This document shows positions 52,744 to 62,545 of a DNA stretch of 64,000 nucleotides, piece after piece (position 1 is the first letter of the stretch; every line of letters begins with the position of its first letter). The position numbers and the translations under genes are program-made. Where the stretch lies: positions 20,302,775 through 20,366,774 of the forward strand of contig OZ029915.1 of the NCBI GenBank assembly GCA_964023275.1, given 5' to 3'. The notes beneath the pieces were generated by a model that was not told the DNA's origin, made no database searches, and saw only the letters and a program-made list of their open reading frames with translations. This DNA comes from Norana najaformis (Eukaryota > Annelida > Clitellata > Crassiclitellata > Hormogastridae).

Positions 52744-55700
52744 CTAGAAAGGCAAGAAATTAAAACAAAGCACTGAAAATGTAAAATCTGGCATACTCTC
52801 TGACTTTTCTTCTTCACTGCCAACTGTTGGTTGCTTTTTCTGCTCAAGCAGTAAGCCTGAAAGTAGAAAATTTAAACTAATTTTAAGCAAAACAACTAAG
52901 TATTTAGACACTTTGCAGAATTAAGGTTTTATGAAATAAATGAGATCAACTAACAAAAAACTATGATAACAATCATTTGAATCTACTTACATTCTGTTTA
53001 TACATAATAGTGTAGGTCTACATGTGTATGCATATAACGACTTAATGGTCATTTTCCAGTTCACCTTTTGTTTCAAACAATAATTTTTACTACAGTATTA
53101 CCATAAGGGAAGTAATTTTGTTAAAAAATCGTACTTTCATCTTTGCCACTGGAAACTTCTCCAGATGTTCTCTCTTGTACGGGATCATCTGCACAGGGAA
53201 AGAAAAGACTGCCAATGGAAGAGCAACTTAAATTTCTTGATTTAAATCTGCATTGTATTTATAATGCAATTGTTTATCTAACTGAGGCTTAATTTAAAGA
53301 AATTTAATCTAAAATATTAGTCAGTTAGTTAGACATTTACACAGTGCCTTTTTGTTGTAATTTGATGCAATCAGCAATCTGTGTAGCACCACTTCAAGCA
53401 AACTTTTCAGCAGTAATATCAAACATCTTGGGGTAATGCATCAGCATTCCCATGTTCCCATAGTGCTCCCCATCAGAACCTAGCTAAGGCTTGGGTAGCT
53501 GATATCCAGCCAGCAGGCAAAATTCCACCATGAATCCTGATTGATCATGTGCCGCCAGTATCAGTGACAGCAGCAGATTCTGACATGGCAATGCCCTCTG
53601 ACTTTCAAGCAATTGGACCAGCCCTGAGAATTCTTCAACTCAACGTCAAAGGACTCTCAAAAGCCAAATGCAAAATCATCAGCAAAGATCTTAGAGTTTG
53701 CCAAGACAAGACATTCAGTGTTTTCTAATATGATTGCATCTTACCTTACAAAATAGCAGCACCATTACTCTTTATCATGGTATTGTTATTTCATCCTGAT
53801 AAAACATGCACTACTTGTCGAAAAGGTGATCATAGCACTTAGTATTGTGCTTTGGAACTGGCTATTGATTCTCCTGCTGCTGAAAGAACACCTGTTGTAC
53901 ATTTGTTACCACCATATATGCGTGTTACATGAGAAGCGTTGGAAATAATGAACTTGTGCAATTTTTGGCACTAATAAATACTATTAAGACAGCAATTCAA
54001 TAGACTTAAAACATTTAGCAGTAATTAAAAACTAATGAGTATTAGAAAATCTGCTTTTAAATCATACAGAACATAGGCCTACAGTAACATTCAGAAAAAA
54101 ATAATTTGCATTGATAACTTTACGAATGTTTTATATTCACAACTCAATAAAATAAAAAATATATGTGTATAAAGGAATACAATAAATACAAAATAACTCA
54201 TTCTGAAAGATTTTACAGATTTTGCAATAAAATTATTATATCAACAGCATTGTGTCAATGTACTCATTTTAGAGTCAAATTCACTAGATGGCACTAATGG
54301 AATGGAAATCTTGAATTATCACTCTGCCTGGCTGGGACTTGAACCTCCGACCTGTGAGTTGAGAAAAACAAGAATATGTTTTCTAACATTGCATCTGTGC
54401 ACGAAGTCTTGAAATGTCTTCATCAAGCTTGTAGCGCATTGCTTCACCTTCATAGTTATAACAAAACAAAAATTCAGGTTAACTACTAAAATATGCAAGT
54501 AGAAGCGCAACACTCATTTTAAATAAAATGAAAATCCATTAAAGTTGTTTACTCATTAAATATACATCAAAGATGTAAACTTATTTAAAATACAGTTTTC
54601 AAAGTTGTTCATTTTTTAATACAACAGTTAATGATGTTCACTTATTTAAAATACAGAAGTCAGAAATGCTTATTTAATTACAATACATGGGTGTTCTGTT
54701 GCAGTAACCTTGATGTGTTTAAAAGCAACTCATTCAACTGAGTTTTTTAAAGTCCTTTATTGATTCACCAAAAACAGAACAATTAGTCTGACAGGCATAA
54801 TGCAACAATAATGAGTTGGAAAAGTTTTCTTTTGCTGATGTCAAATGGACAACTCTAAAGGGTCAACAAAGCTGCTAGGTGCAGGGCTGTTTCTTACCAC
54901 AAAGTGTTTCAGATGGCCAAACATTTGAACAATTTGAAAATTAATCTAATTCTCTGAATAAAGCGTTGTTTATGAATTTAAGCAGCAAGATCCCCACTGC
55001 ACCATCTTATTTTTCATCAGTTTTAAATCTGATTTACTCATGTAAAAAGAGTTTTTAGGTAATGTAGTGTATCAATTTGCAATGCTTGGTGGAAAATGTG
55101 ACTATTACTCCTAATGGCACTGCATACCAAATAATTTAAATTAGTGAAAACTGTGGCATGCTCTTATGGTACTTTTCAGCCATATTTTCATCTTGAAATG
55201 ATAGTATCTCAAAAGAGTACACAAACATGCATAAACTCTTCAAAACCAAGGATACTTACACTCAAAACACTTCTTTGCCTTGTTAATTTCAGTTTCAACT
55301 ATGTAGAGATCTATGACTCTCGTTACCATGTCATGAAGCAAAGCGTTGAAGAGATTTTCAATCCTATCCTTCAGCTCTTTATTGTTGATCACTTCACACA
55401 GGTATGTCAGCTCATCAACAGTTTTACAATATATGTAGAGAACAATGCTTGAGCCTCTCCTGGCTGCTATGATCCTTATCTGCAGTTCTTGCAGCAAAAG
55501 ATTTGTCCGGTTTTCAGGTACATTTTTTAGCAGCAGGCTTTCCATTTCTCTTACAATTTGTATTTCATTCTCGTTTAACTGTTCTTCATTTAAATTTGCA
55601 TGAGCCCGTACAATAGCTAAAATGTAAACAACAAAATATTCAGCATAAGTTTGGATTCGACAAAAGTTCTGCACAAAATCTTCTCTTTCAGAAAGTTATG

Positions 55701-58564
55701 TTAAAATTTGACTGGTTGTATGATTCTTTAATTTATTCACAAAGAACTCGTGACGTCGCTCACCTAAAAATATATCCATGGTGCATCAACACTAAGCAAA
55801 AGCTGGTCATGTAACCCACTATATGTAATTAGTAACTTCGATTGTGTCAGTGTCTAATGCACAACATCAACCAATGGCACAAATATATATGACAGTAAGT
55901 AATGTATGGTTAGTATATCCTTTATTCTAGTATTCTACAGCACAGTCACAGCGATAGTAACAGCAGGGGCAAGAGCACCTAGATAGGTCAGTCTCTAACA
56001 AGTGAGGGGCTAGTGAGTCTGGTGTCTTTTGAGTTCCTGCTCCTTTTGTGTCTCTGCCGAGGTAGGCATTGCCTGTACTAGCCAATAGTTAAATACTAAT
56101 ACTTTAATAATAAAAAAGTATTTATTTGATTTTTAAAGGATGTTAAGGTTAATCTTTCCCTGAATTGCCCCCCTATACTGTTCCACAGCTTAGAACCCTG
56201 TATGATAATCACAGACATACAAAGGAATTAAGTAGGGATCTTTGATTTTTAACCCATTTTTAGGACAAAATAAAAACTGATACTGTACTTAACATTAAAT
56301 GGTCATATTACATTTCTAAATCAAATCTAAAAATGACAGATTTGCCTACCTCCCTTGCACTCCAAAATGTCTGCAATATGGTCTTGATTTGATGTGCGAA
56401 GACAATCGATGGTAATAAAATAGGCAGTCAGACTGCAGCGTCTTAAGGTATTTAGTAGTTCCTCATTCTTTTCATAAGTTGTTACTTTACTTGCAATAAA
56501 ATCCATCTGCCTTTTATTGATAACTTTTTTTGAAAATAATAAGGTGAGCAGGCCACAGGTGTCAAGAACATCAGTCCAGTTTTCTTGATTATCTTCTAAT
56601 ATCTCAATTTCTTTTTCTCTCAGAGGCCATTCAAGAGCAAACTCTATTCTGTACTCTAGCATAAACACAAACAAACTCTATTCTATTACCTGACATAAAA
56701 CACACACATGACAACGTAATGCGCCTCGGAGCATGCTATTTGAACAAGACCAAAATAAAAGTTTCAATGAATGAATGAATGAATGAATGAAACTCAGTAC
56801 TATCACGCAAGTTTCCTAAAATTCTGTTACTAAACAGAAGCTTCATTGCATAAAATGGGCAAGAAGACATTGTCCAGTAGCGCCTGGCAAGTTCTTTGCA
56901 CACAATGGCAATTTGCCTCCATCACCAACCAACTTGACACCAATGTTAGAGAGAACAGTTCTTTAAGCTAGCCCTGAGAGGCAGTTATGGGTATGAAGTG
57001 TTAGTGACTTCATTTTTTTAGCCTCAGCATATAATGGCTGGTGGCCAGTCCTCTCCTTCACTGCCTTACTGATCTTCCCACCAACAGTGTACCGTCAGTG
57101 TACTCAATACAGCTGAGCTGGCTTGGGGTGCAGTGTAGACGAAATCTTGAAACAAATTCCTGCTCAGGCAGAAATTTGAACCTTTGACCTCTTGGTTGAC
57201 AGTCCAGCAGGCTAAACATCTGACTATCGCAAGCAAGAGTTACTGATTATTAAAGCCTTATTTTCTTATGCATTGTGTCTGTGTCCAGGACTTTGTCAAT
57301 TCTTAATTTTTAAAAAAAATTAGATCCTCTGCCAAGTTCCATTATGGGAAACAGAAGACTTTAACAAAATCAACACCGATTAGTAGAAACTGGGAAAGAA
57401 GAACTGGCAGTGCAAGACAACATCAGAGACAAGGACACAAACTGGGGACACTTGCCGAGTAGTTAAGATGCTTGGATCTGATCAAAGCCCAATTACAGAG
57501 GTCAGAGATGAGTTATTCCAGAAACTAGTGATTTTAATTAATCTTCTACAGATTCAACTCTGCAGAATTTCTAATCTTATCTAAGCTAATGACTTTTATG
57601 GCGCCATTACCATAATGTACAGGGCATTAATCATGTTGCTCCAGATGAAACTGTAATCAAAAGTTGTAATCTGTTAGAAAAGCATTTCTACTTCTAACAG
57701 CTATTTTCAGGTATTAGAAATCACTATGACAGAAATAGCAAAAGCTGACAGACCTCCATTTCCTTGCACCCAGTTGACCAAATGCACCTGCTGAGTTTCA
57801 ATTAGTGCTCTGATAAGATCTTGATGCTTATTTTTTTCATAAATGAGTTCAAGAAGTCTCCTATTCTTTTCAAAGGTCGTTGCTTTACTCTTGACCTCTG
57901 CAATTTCAATAACTGTTAGACTTTTACGCAGCTTGTCTAGAAGTCCAAATTCTGATTCCATTCGTTCTATGAGTAAGTCTCTTTGGTTCTCCATGTTCTC
58001 TTTGTCACTTTGTTCATCTGAGGTAATTGAAAAAGCACAGATAAGATCACTTCACAAACAGATTAACTCTATGTCCAGTGGGCTTATCTACCACAGAAGC
58101 CTGATACAAAACTGAATTGTTTTAAATAATGACTCAATTGAGAGAATCCTGTAAATCCCATTCCATTCACTGGCTATACTTGCTTCCTTCAAAGTACCAA
58201 ACCTCTTTCAACAAGAGCAATGTTTCACCTTACCTTACCTTACACCCTCCCTGCTTTCCACCAAATGCTGAAAAACGTCTTATCCAATGGTGTTAGTGGG
58301 TTAGGAATGTTGCTGAAGAGTTCCTTTTAAATGGTGCCATGAATGTCTAAGGTGCTAAAGAAGCTATTAATTAATAATAAAACTAACAAAATTTACAAGG
58401 TAACACCAACCTTAAGTAAATTCACAACAGATAAATCATCATTGATGGAACAGTATAAACAGAAATGATCTTTCCAACCTGGAACTGGATAAACTCCTTG
58501 AGCTGGTTGAGCAGCGCCATCTGGCCCAATGCCTTGCATTTCTGGTGCAACTCTCTCGTAGTCT
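52744..58564 (-). CDS. CARD-CARD-TRADD-N-like death-fold protein (5' end not found)
   Basis: Exons, high to low: 58564-58479 (linker, DYERVAPEMQGIG), 58017-57754 (CARD 1), 56655-56350 (CARD 2), 55616-55260 (TRADD-N-like), then either 54447-54383, or 53188-53135 plus 52856-52744 ending in TAG. Apart from the 5' edge of the first listed exon, every internal junction is phase 1 and joins in frame. CARD 1 has LLIERMESEFGLLDKL, KATTFEKNRRLLELI and HLVNWVQGNGG. CARD 2 has REKEIEILEDN, KVTTYEKNEELLNTL and DILECKGG. The third domain has RRGSSIVLYIYCKTVDELTYL, resembling TRADD N-terminal domains. Expected role by family: a cytosolic adaptor assembling immune or cell-death signalling complexes. No enzyme domain is seen. 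Exons upstream of 58564 are expected but unrecognised. Confidence 0.7.
53420..53720 (+). mobile_element. LINE 5' fragment: start of endonuclease
   Basis: Contains IGPALRILQLNVKGLSKAKC, the LRxLQxNxxGLSxAK start of a LINE APE endonuclease domain, after a short upstream region. It lies in a 3' intron of the CARD gene, sense to the window. Confidence 0.5.
55260..55616 (-). other. TRADD-N-like domain exon
   Basis: 357 nt, phase 1 on both sides; strong donor GTAAGTATC, acceptor TTTTAG/CTATTG. Layout: a helical start (NENEIQIVREMESLLL), beta-rich centre with RRGSSIVLYIY, then CKTVDELTYLCEVINNKELKDR, the hairpin-plus-helix signature of TRADD N-terminal-like folds fused to death domains in invertebrates. 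The assignment rests on pattern memory only. Confidence 0.45.
56350..56655 (-). other. CARD domain 2 exon
   Basis: 306 nt, phase 1 on both sides, acceptor CTAG/AGTACA, donor GGAG/GTAGGC. It repeats the first CARD layout (WTDVLDTCGLLTLLF, ASKVTTYEKNEELL, ILECKGG) with low identity, consistent with an old internal exon duplication. Confidence 0.7.
56766..56792. repeat. (AATG)n microsatellite
   Basis: Six to seven AATG units; intron of the CARD gene just upstream of CARD 2. Confidence 0.85.
56955..57235 (-). mobile_element. SINE family A, full-length
   Basis: The reverse complement aligns throughout with 15-300: ATGTTTAGCCTGCTGGACTG, B box GGTTCAAATTTC, then ATGAAGTCACTAACACTTCA. In an intron of the CARD gene, between the two CARD exons. 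Confidence 0.7.
57754..58017 (-). other. CARD domain 1 exon
   Basis: 264 nt with phase-1 borders on both sides. Acceptor CAG/ATGAAC, donor GGAG/GTCTGT. Helical pattern of a caspase-recruitment domain: an N-terminal acidic segment, RMESEFGLLDKL, the KSKATTFEKN turn and the closing LVNWVQGNGG. CARDs of this wording (TTxEKNxxLL...GNGG) are common in invertebrate death-fold proteins. Confidence 0.75.
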
Positions 58565-58689
58565 CTAAGCCATAAAACCACTGTTAATCAAGTTAATTGC
58601 ATTAAATGTTAATTACTTCATATAAGTAAACAAACAATAATTAACATTCTCAATTGTATGGATACATCCATGTTGGCTTGTACATCTTT

Positions 58690-58792
58690 TTTCAGAGGGT
58701 GTGAGGGTAATGCCAAATGCTGACAGATGTGAACAAGGAGGAGGGGTTCAAGGTAGGTCATTTTGGGGACGTCCTATATGGATGACCCCTGG
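58690..58792 (+). mobile_element. Fragment of the same MITE family (3' end)
   Basis: It matches 14790-14890 (TGCAGACAGATG-like core, then AAGGTAGGTCATTTTGGGGA and end ATGGATGACCCC). Only the right portion is present. Confidence 0.6.
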
Positions 58793-59234
58793 TCACTGTT
58801 CTATGGGAAGCCAACTGAATGATTTTTGTGATAGCTCTGGCAAAAAGTTTTAAGCCCTCTGAAATTTCAATAAGTTAGCCTATGAAATGCAGATTAGGAA
58901 TGAGCTGCATTAATGCAGATGGTTTAAGACCAGGGCATTAACATTAGTATAAACGTTTTAAAAGAAAATAAGTCTCAACCCTACTTGCTCCAAATAATTT
59001 GGCACTGCACATGCCATGAACCCAAATGTTTTCATCAACTAAACAAACTGGGGACTCTAAACACAGAATGGGAAAGGTGGGAAAGAAAGCACAGAGGAAG
59101 CTAGAAAGGTGGTGAAAGTTATTGGTCACCCCGATAAAACAACAATTTCAACTGCGTTGTTATTAGCCAAAGACATCTGGGCAAAATTTTAAGATGAATA
59201 TGGCGGCTAACCCTGCGGATGCGCAATCGCCATG

Positions 59235-59300
59235 TTTTCGATATTTTTAAGTTCGTAGTCATAATCGTAAACTTGAGATTTCTACAGCACCCAAAGAAAG
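59235..59300 (-). repeat. LINE subfamily B tail
   Basis: The reverse complement reads GCTTTCTTTGGGTGCTGTAG, then AAATCTCAAGTTTACGATTA. Confidence 0.5.
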
Positions 59301-59667
59301 CTCTGTTTCCAAATTGGAAGTACAGCTGCATTAAAATTTACACAACTGGCTGCAAATGTGCAAATTTTTGCTACCGAAGAATATCTTATTTACAGATTAC
59401 GTTTATTGGGTGAACCTTTACCGCATTAATTCTTCCTCGCTTTCATCAAAAGAAAGGGACAGAAGAGCAATGTCTCTATAGATGCTACATCCTCATAGGT
59501 TAGAATAGCCTTAGACATCAGAAGTAGGGCCTACTACTGTGCATTTTCGTTTATCGACAACTGTTTGTGAAGTTTAACCTATGATTTCATTCGTCAGTGG
59601 AATTTCTAACATCTACTGTTGCTTTCATTACGATATAGTTCTATAGAGGCTTATTAATTTTATATCC

Positions 59668-59797
59668 ATATCAAGAATAGGAAATATGAAGCCTATTTGG
59701 GGATATTGTCATACAGCTATGTATGTCCAACATATTATGCTGTTTGAGGAAAGGCATGCCAATTTTACACAAATTCATAATTTTACAAATTCACATC
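59668..59797 (+). mobile_element. Solo terminal repeat of the P-like element
   Basis: About 130 bp closely matches 51440-51573, including the outer 35 bp (AATTTTACACAAATTCATAA) beyond the long inverted repeat. It has no transposase part. It defines the outer end of the family. Confidence 0.7.
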
Positions 59798-59938
59798 ATT
59801 TAACTTAGTTTATTACATACGATGTATTGAAAATTAATTTTAGTATAAATTATAAATTTACAGTAATTTTACAGTTTTGTTACAATAACCCTGTGAGCAT
59901 GCCCATGAACATTTGATGCACCCTAAATACACATGCTC

Positions 59939-60092
59939 AACGAAAGACCTGGATAGATAATGTCAAAGAAGATCTGAGAGAAAGAGGCACAAGCTTGATT
60001 GGAGTTAGAGAAACAATCAGGAACAGAGAAGTTTGGAGAAGTTTCATAAAGGCCTCATCGCCATAAATGGCGGAAGAGAAGACAGAAGAGAG
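59939..60092 (+). mobile_element. Very short 5'-truncated LINE insertion with target duplication
   Basis: A 154-bp insert reads KTWIDNVKEDLRERGTSLIG then VRETIRNREVWRSFIKAS, a LINE C-terminal tail. The 14-bp sequence AAATACACATGCTC flanks it exactly at 59925-59938 and 60093-60106. Confidence 0.75.
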
Positions 60093-60164
60093 AAATACAC
60101 ATGCTCCACATGGGAATAGTACCATTTGGGCCCCAATAGGTTTGCCCATGTTTATGGCAGGGTA

Positions 60165-60920
60165 TATAAAGAATTCACAACACCCCACCTCGCCCTAGTT
60201 TGGGATTTCAAACTGCTTGACACTCGTCACCCCAATTTGTTGACGCCATGCTGCAATCATATCAGTGCTCAAGTTTATTCTGCCCTTTCCTCTCCGAACA
60301 GGTCTGTGTGTGGTTAGGTGTGCGCGTGTTTAGGTGTGCGTGTGTGTGCGACCGCACTGTCGAGAAAAGTAAGGCTTACTGAGTGGGCCTACTGGAAAAC
60401 AGGTGAACTAGTACATATGGGCTCTCAATTATGTACGAGTCGGTGGCTACTGACCAGCTCCGATTCGGATATTATTCCTGATGATAGTTCTCGGCATGAG
60501 TATTCGAACGCGCCTATTCCCGTCTTCTGCTAACAAGCCGGCGATTTTCTACGATTTTTTAAAAGTATAAGGTTTCATGCAAACAAATCGACATCCGCCG
60601 GAGTGTAGATCGATCTACACTCCGGGATTACGCATGACGGATGTCGATTTGTTTCCATGAAACCGTATACTTTTAAAAAATCGCCGGCTTGTTAGCAGAA
60701 GACGGGAATAGGCGCGTTCGAATACTCATGCCGAGAACTATCACCAGGAATAATATCCGAATCGGAGCTGGTCAGTAGCCACCGACTCGTACCCGGATTT
60801 GGGCTGGTCACGTTCCGATCTTATTAGAGTTCTGACAAACTAGCCTATAGAGACTGCAAACTGTCGCTTGCATTTAAAGTTAGAAGGACGGCAACGGTAA
60901 TTTTTTTTACCGCTAGCGAA
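60165..60920 (+). repeat. Dispersed repeat R, copy 2, with a palindromic insertion or duplication
   Basis: Same segments as copy 1 in the same order, but the central part is expanded by a large inverted repeat (60433-60792). After the palindrome the shared sequence resumes with GGCTGGTCACGTTCCGATCT. Confidence 0.65.
60433..60792. repeat. Near-perfect 360-bp palindrome
   Basis: The left arm starting GTACGAGTCGGTGGCTACTG returns inverted as CAGTAGCCACCGACTCGTAC at the right end. The centre is an exact 28-bp palindrome at 60598-60625 (core GTGTAGATCGATCTACAC). Differences: about 10 extra bases (CTACGATTTT) in the left arm, 12 bases near 60626-60637 in the right, and a few substitutions. Confidence 0.95.
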
Positions 60921-61164
60921 CCGGAAATAGTTTAAAACTTTTCAGACTTTTCCACAAATTTGGAGCGGAACATAATTCTGCCCGCCCTACAACGCATACA
61001 CTTAGGCCTAGTAGGCCTTATAACAAAAAGGACTACAGCAATAATTTTGGGCGCTAACACAATCGATATTATTATAGCGCATTTCATGCATTTATTACGC
61101 ATCAACTTCAATCCCTGTAAATTGGCCACTGATTCTTGCACTAGGCTACTGCACTAATTTCTTC

Positions 61165-61400
61165 GTAATTGTAACTGTAATCGTAAACTCGAAATTTCTA
61201 AAGCTTTACTTAAAAGGTAAGCGCAGGGCACCAGCTTACTCACAAGCGCTGCTTCAAGTCCACGGGGTTGTCCAAAGATGCCATGTCAAGAACCAAGTCC
61301 GGTTGACATGAGACCAGAGAGAGGAGGGGAGAGGAGGCTAGGGTGGGTTGTGTTTAAGCTGAGAGAAATGGGAAGACTGATCAAGATGGGATTTCTTCTA
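61165..61400 (-). mobile_element. LINE subfamily B tail copy
   Basis: The reverse complement reads GCGCTTGTGAGTAAGCTGGT, then TTTAGAAATTTCGAGTTTAC and GATTACAGTTACAATTACG. Confidence 0.5.
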
Positions 61401-61724
61401 GGTTTTTATCGATTGTTGTTCGGTGAATACAATTTGGAATAATGCCATCTGATGTAGCGTTATCCGATGGAGCTCTCAGATTGATGTTCATTGGGCTATT
61501 CTGTATGAATTCTAAATATGGGCACCGAGAGTTATACATATATGCTCTCAATTAACCCATTAATGACGCGAGATTTATTTTCACATAGGCCCAGAAGACG
61601 AGCGATTTTACCGTAAAACGCAATATAAATAAACACTTTTGAACTTGTACTAGTTCAGTCAGTTCTTGACCTACAGAGATGAAGTAAACATTACTTTTAG
61701 CATTTTATCTCCTCTTTTCATCCA

Positions 61725-62045
61725 TGGTAATCATAATTCCGAGAGTTCTACAGCCCCCAACAAAAACCACATCACGGTGACCAGCTTTTTCACAGGCGCA
61801 CAGTCAAAACAAAATCGATAGGCAAAAAGATCAAGATCCAAAAGTCAGACAGAGAGACAGAGTGGCAGCTACGGTTAGTGATGTTTGGGATTGGAGGGGA
61901 AAGAGAGATAAGAGGAAATAGGGGAGAGGAGAAGAAAGGGCCCCGTCCAGTTGTTGAAACAAAAATTTTGGGCTGTCCAAAAGTTGTCCCAACCTGTGGC
62001 CCGCGTACCAGTTATCTTCCAACACGTTGCAAGAGTGACCCAAAG
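61725..62045 (-). mobile_element. L2-like LINE 3' end, subfamily B
   Basis: The reverse complement gives QKFLFQQLDGALSSPLPYFL-type C-terminus, then CCTATCGATTTTGTTTTGAC, GCGCCTGTGAAAAAGCTGGT and CTGTAGAACTCTCGGAATTA. Decayed. Confidence 0.55.
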
Positions 62046-62348
62046 CCTTAATGCAGTCGCTTTGCGCGGTAGGCCTCCATTTTCACTGCCGGATACACTG
62101 GTCAACATAGAAATCGTTACTGACTGGAAAAGGCCCTAATGTGTAGCATCTTGGTGTGCTGAACACGAATATAACCATAAAAAATTTTTATTGGCTCTCG
62201 TTTTGAAAATATTTCATATAGTTCATTTTTTATGTTTCACCATGTAAATTTATGCAGTAGGACTGCGACAATATCCTAAATAAGTCTAGAATGATGTAAT
62301 ATTCCACCTCATTGCATAATCCCATCATGGACACATCATGCACAGTTG

Positions 62349-62430
62349 ATTACGTCATTTTCTGATGCAATGTAAAACTACAGCCAGTCGGCTGCTGGCG
62401 TAAGATGACGTCAGCAGTGTACTATATAAA
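62349..62430 (+). promoter_or_regulatory. Core promoter of the 62.5-kb element: CRE sites and TATA box
   Basis: A canonical TATATAAA box lies at 62423-62430, about 115 nt before the ATG at 62546. A full palindromic CRE (TGACGTCA) is at 62406-62413 and a TTACGTCA half-type site near 62351. The spacing fits a pol II promoter belonging to the mobile family. Factor binding is inferred from the motifs only. Confidence 0.5.
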
Positions 62431-62545
62431 GCGAGTCGGAACGGTTGAGCATTTACAATATTACAGACTTTGTGCGAGACAGTTTAAGTTACTGTTTTAT
62501 AAAACTATTATTACTTTATCCATTTAGATACAATACAGAACAGTA

